Assembly (NCBI GenBank): GCA_017354895.1
Contig: CP071493.1
Span: 4,960,001 to 5,024,000 of the forward strand
Direction: 5' to 3'
DNA: 64,000 nt
DNA from: Podospora comata
Taxonomy: Eukaryota > Ascomycota > Sordariomycetes > Sordariales > Podosporaceae
Position numbers and translations under genes: made by a program. Of the stretch, positions 46,294 through 61,743 are shown piece after piece. How positions within the stretch are numbered: position 1 is the stretch's first letter; each line of letters starts with the position of its first letter. The notes beneath the pieces are model-generated. The model made no database searches and was not told the DNA's origin. It worked only from the letters and a program-made list of their open reading frames with translations.

Positions 46294-47487
46294 CTATTTT
46301 TTGTCCTCCTTACGCCTGTCCTCCTCCCCCGATTTGTTGGCCAATACTGCCACCATAGAAGCTTGAGTTTCCTGTAAGATTCTCAGGGCCTTCAGATTTT
46401 GCCCGGCCACAGAGCGGCATTTCTCCAGCAGCTTGTAGTTCTCCTGGAGCCGGTCTTTGAGCTTGTTTAGGGCTTCGAAGTGTGGGTCAAACTCTTTCAG
46501 AAAAAGAGCGACGGAGCTGTCCGTTTCATCTCGAACATTTCTCCAAACCATGCCCCCAATCTTGTGGAAGAATTTCTCAAGATCGTCAAGGGCACTCTCA
46601 ATGCAGTTGACGATTTCCCCCCTTGTCTGGCCCAACTCGCCAACATCGTTTGTCAGTTGCTCCGTAGAATTTCTCAACTCCTCACTGTGACTTCTCAGCT
46701 CCTCTCTGGCATTTCGGGACTCGCCAGACAGGTTCTCAAGCTGTTCGGTCTTGAGCTTGGCAGCCTCGCCCATACAAGTGTCGAGCTTGGTCAAGAGGGT
46801 GCTTTCCAACTCGGAACACTCTCCGCGGAGGTTGTCAATCATGCTGCGGTACTTGTTCCATCTGCTTAGCAGCTCCTTGTAGATTTTGAAGGTCAGATCC
46901 CCAAAATCGAAACATGAAAACCCCATGGCGGTCAGCTTCTTCTGGACAGCTGGTAGACCCTTTGCATATGGATGACAGTACTGCGAGGCCAACAACTCGG
47001 CCCTGGTGAGCGGGCAAGACTTCTGGCGCTCCCCGGAATCGTATCTCTCTCTGATAATGCGTTGGAAGCGTTTGATGACTTTGTTGCTAGCCCAAGTCAC
47101 GGTTGCACCACCGGATGTGATTTTCGCAATCACTTCAACAACGTCCTTGAAGAGGGCTGGGTAGTCTCCCAACTGGTAACGCGCGCGCCTGACAGCAAGG
47201 CCGACGTCAACAGTTGCGTTCTTGTCAAGATCATCATCATTTAGGATTCCCTGTGGCACGGGGCTCTCTGTGCCGGGAAAGTCGTCGGGGTTGATGGTCG
47301 AAACGTCAGGATTGCCGTCAGATTCAGTATTTCGGTTTGCCTCGTCTCTGTCATTTTGGTCTGGTGTGGTCGAGGTCTTGGTGCCTGGGCGGCTGGCTTC
47401 CATGGGAAGAGGGCCTCCGGAAGGAACAAGGCCGGCTTCCTTGCTGTCGCCGCTCTTTTGAACGAGGTCGGGTTGAACGGGACGCAT
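46294..47487 (-). CDS. Coiled-coil orphan protein, unknown function
   Basis: This is an intronless frame of 397 residues from MRPVQPDLVQKSGDSKEAGL. Residues 1-100 are polar and disordered. The middle has AVRRARYQLGDYPALFKDVV and an Arg-rich helix. The second half (about 190-390) is strongly heptad-like: ESRNAREELRSHSEELRNST, EQLTNDVGELGQTRGEIVNC and LNKLKDRLQENYKLLEKC, suggesting a long coiled coil. No membrane segment or catalytic motif was seen. I do not recognise a family. The start may lie in a further 5' exon, since the frame stays open upstream without an ATG. Confidence 0.6.
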   Translation of the reverse strand: MRPVQPDLVQKSGDSKEAGLVPSGGPLPMEASRPGTKTSTTPDQNDRDEANRNTESDGNPDVSTINPDDFPGTESPVPQGILNDDDLDKNATVDVGLAVRRARYQLGDYPALFKDVVEVIAKITSGGATVTWASNKVIKRFQRIIRERYDSGERQKSCPLTRAELLASQYCHPYAKGLPAVQKKLTAMGFSCFDFGDLTFKIYKELLSRWNKYRSMIDNLRGECSELESTLLTKLDTCMGEAAKLKTEQLENLSGESRNAREELRSHSEELRNSTEQLTNDVGELGQTRGEIVNCIESALDDLEKFFHKIGGMVWRNVRDETDSSVALFLKEFDPHFEALNKLKDRLQENYKLLEKCRSVAGQNLKALRILQETQASMVAVLANKSGEEDRRKEDKK

Positions 47488-48139
47488 CTTGAATGCGAAA
47501 AGGTGGTGCCTGTCCACATTAGTTCTGGAACACCAAATATTCCTCTTTAAACATGCTGTTAGCTTACCAAATTTGTGTGTGAAAACAGGTTTTCAGCGTC
47601 GCTGTAGCGGCCTCGGTGGTGGAATTTTGTCGAAAATAGGAAGGCCATCTAAAAAGTCGCTCTCAGAAATATTTTGGCAGTCAGGCGACTTTTGAGTACC
47701 AGGCTCCATTAATTACGTAGTTGAGGTAGCTGCCCTGGCAAGATATGGCAAGACACTCCTTCGTTCTTGCTCTTATTGAGGAGTTGCGTTTGCAATGTCA
47801 CTCATCTTATCGATGACCACACAGCCGAGGTGTGTTAACAGTATCTATATATAACTGAGTTGGTAAAAACCAATGTCTGATAACTAACGTTCTCCATCAT
47901 GACGACTTGAAAGATCTTTTCTCTTTGTTACAATCAACAAGAGTTCCGGGCTTCAGCATCTGGGTGTCCACGCGCTAGCATTGTTCACAAACACGGTTGT
48001 TCAATGCTCAAGCATACTTGCAATTTTCTTGGGGGTTCTAGTTCCCCAGACAACTAAATGAACATTCTGTCTTTCGATATCTTGCTGATAGAACCTCGAA
48101 AATTACTGCACCAACCTCTCCCACTATGGATGCCTTAGT
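47488..48139. other. Upstream region of the orphan and Arb2 gene 3' flank
   Basis: No gene is supported. The orphan's promoter or a missed 5' exon could lie here. Confidence 0.4.
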
Positions 48140-49727
48140 CTACTCCCCATCCTCCACCGTGACCTTCAGATCCTTGACCTTGAGAGCCACATTCTCCTCA
48201 TCCTCCTTCTCAGCAGCAGCAACTATGCTACCCTGAGATGAGCCGGGTGAACTCTCCTTGCTAACAGCGACCTCCTTCTTAGGAGTGCTATCATGGCCAG
48301 AATTGCCATCCTCCAATGCATGCAACTCGTCCTTTTTAATCTCGGCCTCGGTCTCCTCCATATCCTTCTCGGTCCCCTTCATGTGCTTCTTGGTATCCTC
48401 CACATCCTTCTCGCCCCAAGCCTGCAGAACTTCCTCCGGAATGACTCCATCATCATCTCCATATCTCTGTACATCCTCATTCCTGTACGCCTCCCCAAGC
48501 AAAGCAACATTCTCCAGCCAGTTGAGAACGCTATGATGTGTCTCAATAAGCATCAGCTCAGTCATATTCGCCTCGCCAGCGCTAAAAGCAGGGCAACCAA
48601 AGGAGGTAAACCCAAGAGCACCGGGGTTACCAAAAGACCCGGCAATAGGGTTGTCAAGGGGTGTGTGGTGGATGGTATAGGCGCGAGCTCTCTGTAACAC
48701 CAGCATTGTCAGCATTCCTATCCTCCTCTCAGTACAAAAACCTCTTACCTCTTGCATAAACTGTTTGAACCCCTCACACTTGAACTCATCCGAGTGATAA
48801 AACCCTCCTAACACTACCATCACCCCCATCATCGTCCCAAACTTCTTCCAGACCTCATCATCGTTTAGATATTTCTCCACCTCCTCTGCCGAATTGCCCA
48901 CAGCAATAATATCCAACTTGACGTCCTTCCCAACCAACTTGTCTACCACCTCCTCAAAAACACACTTGACGTGCTCCGCAGTGGTAATATTCTTGGGGAT
49001 CCCATTTCTGGCCTTGTCGTAGGCGCGACCAAGGTGAACCGCGCTGGTCATGGGAATGTAATGGCGGTCCACAGGCGTCAACCCCCTCTTGCCCTCAGGC
49101 CACCACCACAACTCACTAGGGTTGGCAATGATTATTCCTGGGGGCGTAGGGTCAGTCGAGGAAGAGGGTTGCTTCTTCAAGGCCTGGACAAGGTTGAGGA
49201 TCGAGCCCTTGGTGATGCCACCTTTGCCACCCAGGACACGGTGGGCGAGGACACCGAACTGCTGATTGTCCTCCCCAACAATGAGAACAACTCGAGAGCG
49301 CTCGGGAAGGTCGGGACTGATGCGAATAGGGACATGAGGGTCAATGGGCTTGGTTCCCACGGGCAAACAGAGGGGAGCGAGTGACTCGGCATCGAGGCGA
49401 GAGTGAATCACATTGCCGATGGCTTCTGCAATGGATGTTAGTCATGTGAGCTCAGAAACGAGAGAAGGAGGCGTCTGACCATTGTAGGCAAAACGGCGGC
49501 GGTTGTTGTAGCGCTCGTTCTTGGTGAGGAAATAGTGGAAGTAGTAGTCAGCATTTTCGAGAGAGCGGATCTCATCATCTTCGTTGATGAAGTAGCTATA
49601 TATGGTCATTAGTTTGGTTGAGCGATCCAAAAGATCAAGTCCAGGGGATTGTCACGAACCCGAGCTCAGAGATGTTCGCTGGAAAAATGGGATCGGCCGG
49701 GAGGCCAGACCAGCGGCGACGGAACAT
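48140..49727 (-). CDS. Arb2-domain protein
   Basis: Exons 49660-49727, 49480-49595, 48749-49425 and 48140-48691 encode 470 residues. The N-terminus MFRRRWSGLPADPIFPANIS, then ELGYFINEDDEIRSLENADY and YFHYFLTKNERYNNRRRFAY, is the start of fungal Arb2-domain proteins. These relate to fission-yeast Arb2, an Argonaute-binding factor in heterochromatin, and to the C-terminal part of HDA1-type deacetylases. Later blocks are SRVVLIVGEDNQQFGVLAHR, GIIIANPSELWWWPEGKR, KLDIIAVGNSAEEVEKYLND, MVVLGGFYHSDEFK and GNPGALGFTSFGCPAFSAGE. The C-terminal 120 residues are acidic and disordered. Two donors are weak (GTTCGT and GTCAGA). The biological role is not deducible here. Confidence 0.9.
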
Positions 49728-50472
49728 TGTTGTTCGAAGTGAGTGAGGAAGAAAGGCTGCGACTTAGTACCGGAGGGGAAGTTGAAGAAAAGATGTCAAA
49801 GTGGTATTCTCTCTGATACAGCGAGAAAATGGCTCGATTTTTGGATCAAAGTTGGAGCCGACTACTGAGAGAGAGGCAGAGATAATTTTTCCAGCTTGAT
49901 GGCGTTGAAGATGAGGGTTATAGACCACATCTAACTTGGGAAGGAACAGTTGGGTGAACAACTTCAGATGACGAAGATAACAAGCAGCATGACCAGAACC
50001 ATCTGGAGCCTGGCAGAAGATAGTATCATGAGAGCAATCTCCAGCTGATGCCATGGTTGCGAGTCACAGTAGTTGCCTGAGCAAACCACCCCCAGCTCAC
50101 CAGTGAAGCAAACAAAAATGGCGGCACTATGCCTTCTTCTGCGCCTTCCCGACGAATAATGCCGAAAACAACACCAACTTAATGAGAATGGGAGTGACCT
50201 GATGGCAATTATGACTGTTTTCCATGTGACGGGCGTTCAAAGTACAGCAGCAATTTACTGACACCAACTCCAAAGATTCATTCAGTCGTTCAACATCATA
50301 GCATGACAAACCTAACGCAAACGCAGCACCGCCCGACCTTGCAACCGCTAGTTAGTGTATTTGCTGTCTAAAACATAGCAATGCTGACTGAACCAGGCAA
50401 TTAATGACAAGATTGATGTGAAAGGATCTCTTCCTCACATCTCAAGAAGAGCTCGAGAGTGCAATGAAAAGA
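49728..50472. other. Arb2 promoter and U2 snRNA 3' flank
   Basis: The left part is upstream of the Arb2-domain gene. The right part lies just beyond the 3' end of the U2 snRNA. No gene is supported between them. Confidence 0.4.
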
Positions 50473-50663
50473 GGGTTCGCGTCGCCTGGAGGCAGTGTAA
50501 TACCAGGGACACTGTGGCCGACGATCATGGGCAAGCCCAGAGGAAAGTCAGCCGAGAGACAAAAATTAGGATAATCACGATTCTACTCCGTAGAGTAGTT
50601 TCAGAGATTAAACTGAAAAGAACAGATACTACACTTGATCTAAGCCAAAAGGCAAAGAGAGCT
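50473..50663 (-). ncRNA. U2 spliceosomal snRNA
   Basis: The minus strand reads CUCUCUUUGCCUUUUGGCUU and then AGAUCAAGUGUAGUAUCUGU, the nearly invariant 5' part of U2. It contains the branch-site recognition GUAGUA. A conserved stem IIa region (CAGUUUAAUCUCUGAAACUA) and a Sm-type site AAUUUUUG (50560-50567) follow. The 3' hairpin CCUGGUAUUACACUGCCUCC ends in AGG...ACCC, as stem IV of U2 does. The length is about 190 nt, normal for the family. The ends are estimated to within about 3 nt. This RNA pairs with the CTAAC branch sites seen in nearly every intron of this window. It is divergent to uS14m. Confidence 0.97.
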
Positions 50664-51013
50664 AAAGAAGAAAAAAAGAAACCGAGTAAAATGGCGGTGG
50701 TGGACGAGAATATATACTGGTCCCAGGACTGGACCGTGCACGCCTGCAAATCTGCTATGGAGTGTGAAAAGGCCGTGCACGATTGCAAATTCTGAGTGGG
50801 GCGGGTGAATTGTCCGTGCGCTCTGGATTTTGGGTGGGCTTGGGAAATTCACTCGTCACCGCCCGGCAGAACTCGGGACGACCGCCGGCATCATCCACAG
50901 CTCTAGCTCAGAAGAGTGCGGGAGTTGAGCCTCAATTAAGCAGCCAGCGAACCCTCTAGACCGACCCATTCGACAGGCCGCCGGGCTCTTATTTCTCTAT
51001 ATCAGCCGCAAAG
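50664..51013. promoter_or_regulatory. Divergent promoter of U2 snRNA and uS14m
   Basis: On the U2 side, a TATA-like TATATA lies at 50711-50716, 48 bp before the U2 start. Two direct repeats of CCGTGCACGnnTGCAAAT follow at 50734-50752 and 50773-50792. A shorter related CCGTGCG lies near 50814. The uS14m start codon is at 51014. Confidence 0.55.
50734..50792 (-). repeat. Paired 18 bp repeat upstream of U2
   Basis: Seen on the U2 strand, the unit is ATTTGCAnnCGTGCACGG. The two copies match at 16 of 18 positions and are 39 bp apart. They lie about 70-90 and 110-130 bp upstream of the RNA start, where snRNA promoters carry their upstream elements. Confidence 0.7.
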
Positions 51014-51466
51014 ATGTCCATGTTCAGGGCCAAAAAGTTTGATCTTGGGTGCTTCACCAACATCAAAATCATCCGGGATCACTCCAAGCGCAAGGCTTTT
51101 GAGGCCGCGGAGCCCGAGAGGTACATGGTTCTCTTGGGATGATCACGAGGGGCAGATATCCTGACATGAAATGCAGACAAGCTCTCCGGTACATCATCCG
51201 GAACACCACCCTTCCTATGAGGACACGCGCCATGGCCCAGCTCCAGCTCACTCAGATGCACTGCTACACCCGGCCAACACAAATCAGGAACCGCTGCGTC
51301 TTGGGCGGTAAGGGGAGAGGTGTACTGAGAGCATTCAAGATGTCAAGAGTATGTCACTGGATTTTGGGGATGAGCTTGAGTGATTGCTAACCCATATTTA
51401 CAGTACAACTTCCGTATGGAAGCATTGGCAGGTAATTTGCCAGGTGTGAAAAAGGCTTCTTGGTAA
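51014..51466 (+). CDS. MRP2: Mitochondrial small ribosomal subunit protein uS14m (MRP2)
   Basis: Exons 51014-51120, 51177-51348 and 51404-51466 encode 113 residues. The protein belongs to the mitochondrial ribosome small subunit and binds 3'-domain rRNA. It reads MSMFRAKKFDLGCFTNIKII, RDHSKRKAFEAAEPERQALR, YIIRNTTLPMRTRAMAQLQL, and CYTRPTQIRNRCVLGGKGRG followed by VLRAFKMSRYNFRMEALAGN, which holds the uS14 signature ending MSR-NFR-A. It ends LPGVKKASW. The second acceptor was placed to give ERQALRY; one alternative AG downstream would break the frame. Confidence 0.95.
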
Positions 51467-51836
51467 AAGAGTGGTATTTTGGCGTTCTGAGATGCATGAA
51501 TAGAATTGATGGTCTGGCAACATGCCCGGTGTTGCCATAATGTTGGAAGATAGATATGGGCAACTTGGTGTGCAGAAAAAGTTCATTTGGCCCCAACAAA
51601 TCTAGCAGAGAAAGGTTTCAGGTCATTCAGGCTGGACCTCTTCTTCTGCTGTGTATATTTGATGTTACAATATTAAACTCGATTTTTAAACGAACCCCCT
51701 CCTCTAACGCCGGATTCCATGCAGCCCAACCAATCCAATCTAAAGACGTACCGCTACAGCAACGTATGGAGTGTAAAACGCCATTCTCCTCATGTTGAAG
51801 AAATTTATGTGGAAGCCAAACTGTTACGATACCGAC
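51467..51836. other. Convergent 3' flanks of uS14m and lipoyl synthase
   Basis: A short interval; the two genes end facing each other and no further element was recognised. Confidence 0.5.
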
Positions 51837-53175
51837 TCAGAGAGCCTTGGTTTCTTCAGCGGCCACGACTTGGTCGAGACTCGCCGAGGCTGCAGCACTT
51901 TCGCCGGCGCGCTTCCTGAGAACGTTCTCAATAAAGGCCTCGCCAGCCTTGTAAGATGACCTGACAAGAGGGCCGCTGGCGCAGTACAGGAAGCCCATAT
52001 CCAGAGCACGCTGCTTCCAGAGGTCAAACTCGTCAGGAGTGACGTACTTTTCGACCTTGAGATGCCTCTTGGTAGGGCGCATATACTGCCCAAAGGTGAC
52101 GACATCGACGTCGATCCTTCTCAGCTCTGTGTTCCATGTCAGCGTTTGCCCAGGCTGTTCAAGGAGATCCAGAATGATGCGTACCTCTCAGCGTATCCCA
52201 AATCTCCTGCTCCTGCTCACCAAGACCAAGCATGATACTCGTCTTGGTGATAATGCCCTCCTTGCCCCTGACAGCCTTCACATGCTCCAACACCTTCAAA
52301 CTCTGTCTGAAAGTAGCCCTCCGGTCGCGAACATACGGTGTCAACCCCTCCACCGTCTCAACGTTGTGAGCATACACATCCAATCCACTCTCCGCCACAA
52401 TCTTGACCATGTCCAGGTCCCCCATGAAATCACCAGTCAACGCCTCCACCAACAGCGTCGGCTTCTTCTGCTTAATCCTCCTAATCGTCTCCGCAAAGTG
52501 CCTCGCACCACCGTCCGCCAAATCATCACGATCCACACTTGTCAAAACCACATACCCCAACCCCCACCTCGCCAGTGCCTCGGCCGTATTCTCCGGTTCA
52601 TGCGGATCAAGCGGCGGAGGCTTCCTGTTGGTCTTGACACTGCAGAACCTGCACCCTCTGGTGCAAGTATCACCCATAAGCATGATCGTCGCCGTCGCAG
52701 CAGACTTGTCGTTTCCACCCCAGCACTCGCCGATATTCGGGCATCGCGCCTCCTCGCACACAGTGTGCAGGTTCAAACCCCTGAGGTCGGCCTTGATCTT
52801 GCCAAAGTTGGGGTTGGCACCTGAGGAAGGGATTGGGGTCTTGAGCCATTCTGGCAGACGGGTGATGGTGCGCTTGCGGCCGGCGGGGCCTACCTCTGCG
52901 GTCTTGATCTCGTAGGCTTCGCTGAGGGAGAGGGGGGCAGACTGGGAGCCCACGAACTCGGAAAAGGAGGCGACGGTGGTGTCTTTGAAGTATGACGGTC
53001 GCGGGGCCTTCTTCGCGGGAGTTGTTGAGGCTGCTGGGCTTGGCGATGACTGTGTCAGCTCCGGGTCGGACGGTGAAGGGATAGTGGCGTAAGTTCGGGA
53101 TGAAAGGACAGCGGCTCGGGCCAAGGACCGTCGCAATGGGGCCTGGAGCCTTTGAAGGGGTGCTGGTGAGGCCAT
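51837..53175 (-). CDS. LIP5: Lipoyl synthase, mitochondrial (LIP5/LipA)
   Basis: Exons 52185-53175 and 51837-52126 encode 426 residues. This radical-SAM enzyme inserts two sulfur atoms into octanoyl groups on lipoyl domains of mitochondrial dehydrogenases. The auxiliary cluster motif has Cys140, Cys145 and Cys151 ([12 protein letters not shown]). The radical-SAM CxxxCxxC is Cys171, Cys175 and Cys178 (CTRGCRFC). Other blocks are [20 protein letters not shown] and [20 protein letters not shown], then [20 protein letters not shown] and [16 protein letters not shown]. The first 60 residues form a presequence rich in Arg, Ser and Pro. An upstream in-frame ATG exists, but that extension looks like leader. 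C-rich 5' sense sequence gives way to G-rich 3' sequence. Confidence 0.96.
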
Positions 53176-54837
53176 TTTGCGAGATCGACTGGCTATGTTT
53201 GGCGGGAGTGGGGGAATGGTCGTGGCGGAAGAGAGGAGGTTGTTTTGTTGGGTGACCAATATCCAGCAGGACAGTGGCGGATACGGAGTTGATAAGGCTG
53301 ACTGAACAAAAAACCAAATCGGCGCCGACTCTTGCATGCAGGGCATTCGCCCATCCGCCTCTTGGCGCCATCGGAATGGGTTATGTAATCCCGTAGGTAC
53401 CCGTTGGCTACTCCGGGCTTCGGCCAACCAATAATAACTTCATCCGACAGATCAAATAAAATTTCGCATTTCTATATGTATGGCACCGGATTCTGAGATA
53501 TATGCTTTTGATGATTTAGCTGGACCAGTTCGGGAATCGGTGCTCGTGGCCTTCATTTGAACCTGGCCACTCAAAGAACCTTCGCACTGAAATACAGCAC
53601 ATTCACCTGATAAGTTAATGCCAGCCCCGGGCCACCATCGAAACAGCTTTGGGAAATCCGAACAACTCGTTGGCACTGATGGGCTTTGACAAGCGCATGT
53701 GTGGAGAAATCCGAGAAGCATGTGTGCTTCTGGAAGAATGCGGGGGTAATGTCCATTGGTAGTTTCGCAATCGCCGTGGCACATATTGGACGGCGATGAA
53801 ACCGTTCCTGAAACAGAAAATACTGGCTGAGCTCTTTCTGCGCAGCTCATGAGATTTTACTTGGGATTATCAGCGGCTGAAGGCTGGGGTGTCGATGGAA
53901 TCCCAAGTTTGCGTGCCGGTGCTTACAACCAGCGTCATTGACGTCGTTGCTGTGGCTGAAATTCCTGTTGCTGACAAGAGATTTGTCCAATCAGAGTTGA
54001 GCGCTGATCGCACAACGGGATGTTTGCGGATGGCCAACAAGATTCAACTTCGTACGGATACGGAGAGTAAAATGAAGCTGGGAATGCCTGGTGTCATGTT
54101 AATGCTATTGTTGGAGAAAACTGACAAGGCCTCTACTGCTTTGGCTACGTAGTAAACAACCAGGCAATTCATGAGCAGCCGGCTTCATACACAGCGAGGC
54201 CTGGGTTGCGTTTATGAGCCTAAACAAGGGTTCTCCTTGGACTTGGACTTTCGAGCTTTCAGAGCTCCTTGTAAAACAGCGCTTTAGTTCATCACTAGTA
54301 GTGAGCTCTGAGTTCAGGGGTTTTGTTCTATATATGGCCCAACAAAGAATGTGCAAGGTCTCAGCAGTCTTCATATTTCATTGAGGTTGAACAAAGCACA
54401 TGTGCTGGGCTGGAAGTTGTCGTCAGCGCTGGACCTTGCAGCCGTTCCTAGGTCGGTCTGGGCAGTGGCTTGGGCCGTCTGCATTAACACTTGGTAAGCG
54501 AAAAGCAGCGTGACCCCGTTAAGAGCTATCCAAACCCAGGTATGGGTCGGCCCAGTGTTTTTAGCAGCACAGCCACTTTCCCTGCGCTCTCCTCTGGCCT
54601 CCTGTTCGTTTCGCCTGTCTCTTCTCATTCCGCAGAACAGTCTCGCAAGGAACATCTACATCACCTCGCAATCTCGCTCCCCCAACACACCTCCCTACGA
54701 CCTCAAGGACACGAATACCATCGCTTCATACCCGCGCGAAACCATTTGCGAGCGAGTTTGCACGCCTCTTGCTGTCTTTGATTGAAATCGACCCCTTTTA
54801 AGCCACCAGTAGTCGCCAGCGACAGTCGTCATCCATC
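53176..54837. other. Divergent upstream region of lipoyl synthase and v-SNARE
   Basis: This 1.7 kb stretch contains two promoters. A CCAAT box at 53428-53432 lies about 255 bp upstream of lipoyl synthase. No gene is supported here. Confidence 0.4.
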
Positions 54838-55680
54838 ATGTCTTCCGAGCCGTATGACCCTTATATCCCCGCCGGCCAGCAGGGCTCGTCGCAGGATCCC
54901 GGCAATGCCAGGACGCAAGCTTTGAAGCAGGTGGGTGATTTCGCAGTTTAACTCGACGTTTTTGAGACAAGATGGGAGACGGAGAACTTGAGTCGTTGGT
55001 CTGCCCAAGGCCGCTGTTCCCGAGAGTCCGATCGACTGGTCCACCAGCCAACAACATCACCACCTTTCGTTCTCGCGGCATCAACAACACCACCCCTTAC
55101 AAACTTTGTGGGATTGAGGGATGGGGCATGAAATTGTAGCTAGTCGAGAACTTCTGCAGTGGAAAAAACAGTCATCTTTCATGCTGCGGTGATGCGCTTG
55201 GGCTGGTGTTGGGCGATGATGGCGCTTGGGTGCTATGTCGATCGGGAGTAGAGATTATGGGCAAAATTCAGATTATTCTTTCAAAGGGAGCGAGCTAACA
55301 AATTCTCTAGCAAATCGACGAGACTGTCGATGTCATGCGCAAGAATGTCAACAAGGTCGCCGAGCGTGGTGAGCACCTTGATAGTCTCCAGAACAAGACC
55401 GACGATTTGGCCATGTCCGCACAAAATTTCCGCCGTGGTGCCAACCAAGTCCGCAAGAAGATGTGGTGGAAGGTATGGATACTTCAAGTCTGAACTGGTC
55501 GGTACAGGATGCTAACATTTCGGCTACAGGACATGAAGATGCGCATCTGGCTCATTGTCGGTATTATCGTCCTTCTCGCCATCATTATCATCCCTGCGGG
55601 TATGTACACCACGATGGTCGCGGCATCGGATGTTCTAGTTTCCATGCTAACCACACCATACAGTTGTTGCTACGAGATAA
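54838..55680 (+). CDS. SNC1: Synaptobrevin-type v-SNARE (SNC1/2 family)
   Basis: Exons 54838-54930, 55311-55472, 55530-55599 and 55664-55680 encode 113 residues. The protein is a tail-anchored R-SNARE of secretory vesicles that pairs with plasma membrane t-SNAREs. A short disordered start ([20 protein letters not shown]) precedes the SNARE motif [37 protein letters not shown]. Its zero-layer residue is Arg50. The anchor [20 protein letters not shown] ends in VVATR. The final exon codes for only four complete residues after a split Val codon. Intron 1 is 380 nt, the longest intron called in this window, and could carry regulatory sequence. Confidence 0.95.
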
Positions 55681-59774
<4,094 letters not shown>

Positions 59775-60761
59775 GATGCGGAAGCAAGTCTTATAAAGCA
59801 TACTCGTACATATATATTTTGCAAGCAGGTTCTGGTGTGGTTCATCAAGGGGTGCCATCCCCATCGATTGCCACTCATTGTTAGCGGGAGAAAGCTTTTC
59901 TTGGGTTTCATGTTCATGTTCATTCCGTACGGATTATACATATTTGATGCGATGGTGGTGGACACTTTGGGTTTCCTTGTTGTCTTATGGAGTTCAAGGG
60001 GAACTCGAAAAACGGTTATTTGGTTGGCATTTGAAGAAAGAAGCGGGTTTGTTTTGAACTCGGATGGTTAGTTTTTGTAAAAAGCTGTATGGAGAAAAGC
60101 GTTTCTAGAAGCAGCAACAGGGGGCGGTTGTGATGATGAGCTGGGTGGAGTTGTGTCGGTTATATCCAGCGAAGCACTTGACTCAATCGGGTAGGTCAAT
60201 TGCGAAGCCGGTTATCATTCGTCAATTGAGCTAATCAAGGTTTATTTACGGCCTTTGTCTCCAACATCAGAATCTGAAGGTGGCGGGTTACTGTGTACTG
60301 TTGAAGAGGTTGCGGCGAGGTTGAATGTGCCGTTTCAACGCTCTTTCCGCCAGTTGAGCTTACAAGTAGACCAGAGAAGGTGAGAAGGCACAGCAAACGC
60401 CCAGTGGCAACTCCTGCTTCCAAAGGGTAGGTGAGGTCAAGTGTGGAGACCTTTGAACACCTGATAAACCGTCCGGGTTTCCCCTTCTGCTTTGATGTTT
60501 TTCCCGCATCTTTTTGAGCCCCTCCTGTCAAAGCCTACCCCTCCATTGCTTTTCGAGTCATCTCCACCACTCAGCCGGTAGCATCACGTTCTCGTCGCCA
60601 GAAGTCGGATTCCTCGGCTTATAACTTTGGCTCTTATCGTCACACTTTTGGGGAATTTTCATTCACTTGTTACAAGTCCTGAGACGAAGTCATACTCGAC
60701 TTACGTCACCAACACAGAAAACTTTCAGTAACCGTCGAGTTCCAAAACACCACAGTTCAAA
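59775..60761. other. arg-6 3' flank and QPRT promoter
   Basis: No gene is supported here. The two flanking genes are in tandem, about 1 kb apart. Confidence 0.4.
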
Positions 60762-61743
60762 ATGATGGACCTCCCCATCGACCACGGCCACCTCGAGCAC
60801 CTCTTGCCTGCCTCATGGAAAACCTCCATCACGGCCTGGCTGGCAGAGGACACCCCCTCCTTTGACGTCGGCGGCTTCGTCGTCGGCTCCGACCTCCGCA
60901 CCGCCACCCTGTGGGGAAAATCCTCTGGCATCCTGGCGGGCGTCCCCTTCTTCAACGAGGTCTTCACCCAGTGCGGCTGCACGGTCGAGTGGCACGCCCG
61001 CGAGGGATCCCACGTGGAGACGCACGGGGGTAAAAAGGCACTGGCTACCGTCACGGGACCTGCGCATGGGCTTTTGGAGGGCGAGCGTGTCGCTCTGAAC
61101 ATCCTTGCGCGGTGCTCGGGGGTTGCGACCATGAGCAGGCGGCTGCTGGTTAACCTGCGGAGCGCGGGGTACAAGGGGATTTTGGCAGGGACGAGGAAGA
61201 CGACGCCGGGGTTTAGGCTGGTGGAAAAGTATGGGATGCTGGTTGGGGGGGCGGATACTCACAGGATGGATTTGAGCACAATGACGATGTTGAAGGATAA
61301 TCATGTTTGGAGCCGGGGGAGTATTACGCAGGCGGTGAAGGCTGCGAAGGCGGCGGGGGGGTTTAGTTTGAAGGTGGAGGTGGAGGTACAAAGTGAGGAG
61401 GAGGCGGACGAGGCGATTAGGGCGGGGGCGGATGTGATTATGCTGGATAATTTTACCGGGGAGGGGGTGAAGGTTGCGGCGCGGAGTTTGAGGGAGAGGT
61501 GGAAGGGTGAGAGGGAGTTTTTGTTGGAGGTTTCGGGGGGGTTGACGGAGGATAATGCGGAGAGTTATATTTGCAATGGTGAGTTTTCTTTGGGTTGTGA
61601 GGGGGATGGATATCTGCTAACGGCGGTGAAAAACAGATATCGATATCCTTTCCACGAGCTCGATTCATCAGGGGGTGCGCCATATCGACTTTTCGCTGAA
61701 GATTAACGTGGAAAAAGGCCAGGGCCCCGAGGTGGCTAGCTGA
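60762..61743 (+). CDS. BNA6: Nicotinate-nucleotide pyrophosphorylase (quinolinate phosphoribosyltransferase, BNA6)
   Basis: Exons 60762-61578 and 61637-61743 encode 307 residues. The enzyme turns quinolinate and PRPP into nicotinate mononucleotide, the entry step of de novo NAD synthesis. Blocks seen are [32 protein letters not shown]-type sequence ([20 protein letters not shown]), [40 protein letters not shown] and the PRPP-side [20 protein letters not shown]. The last exon adds [20 protein letters not shown] and [11 protein letters not shown] tandem Met at the start makes the first codon uncertain by one residue. The sense strand switches from C-rich to G-rich near 61020. Confidence 0.95.
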
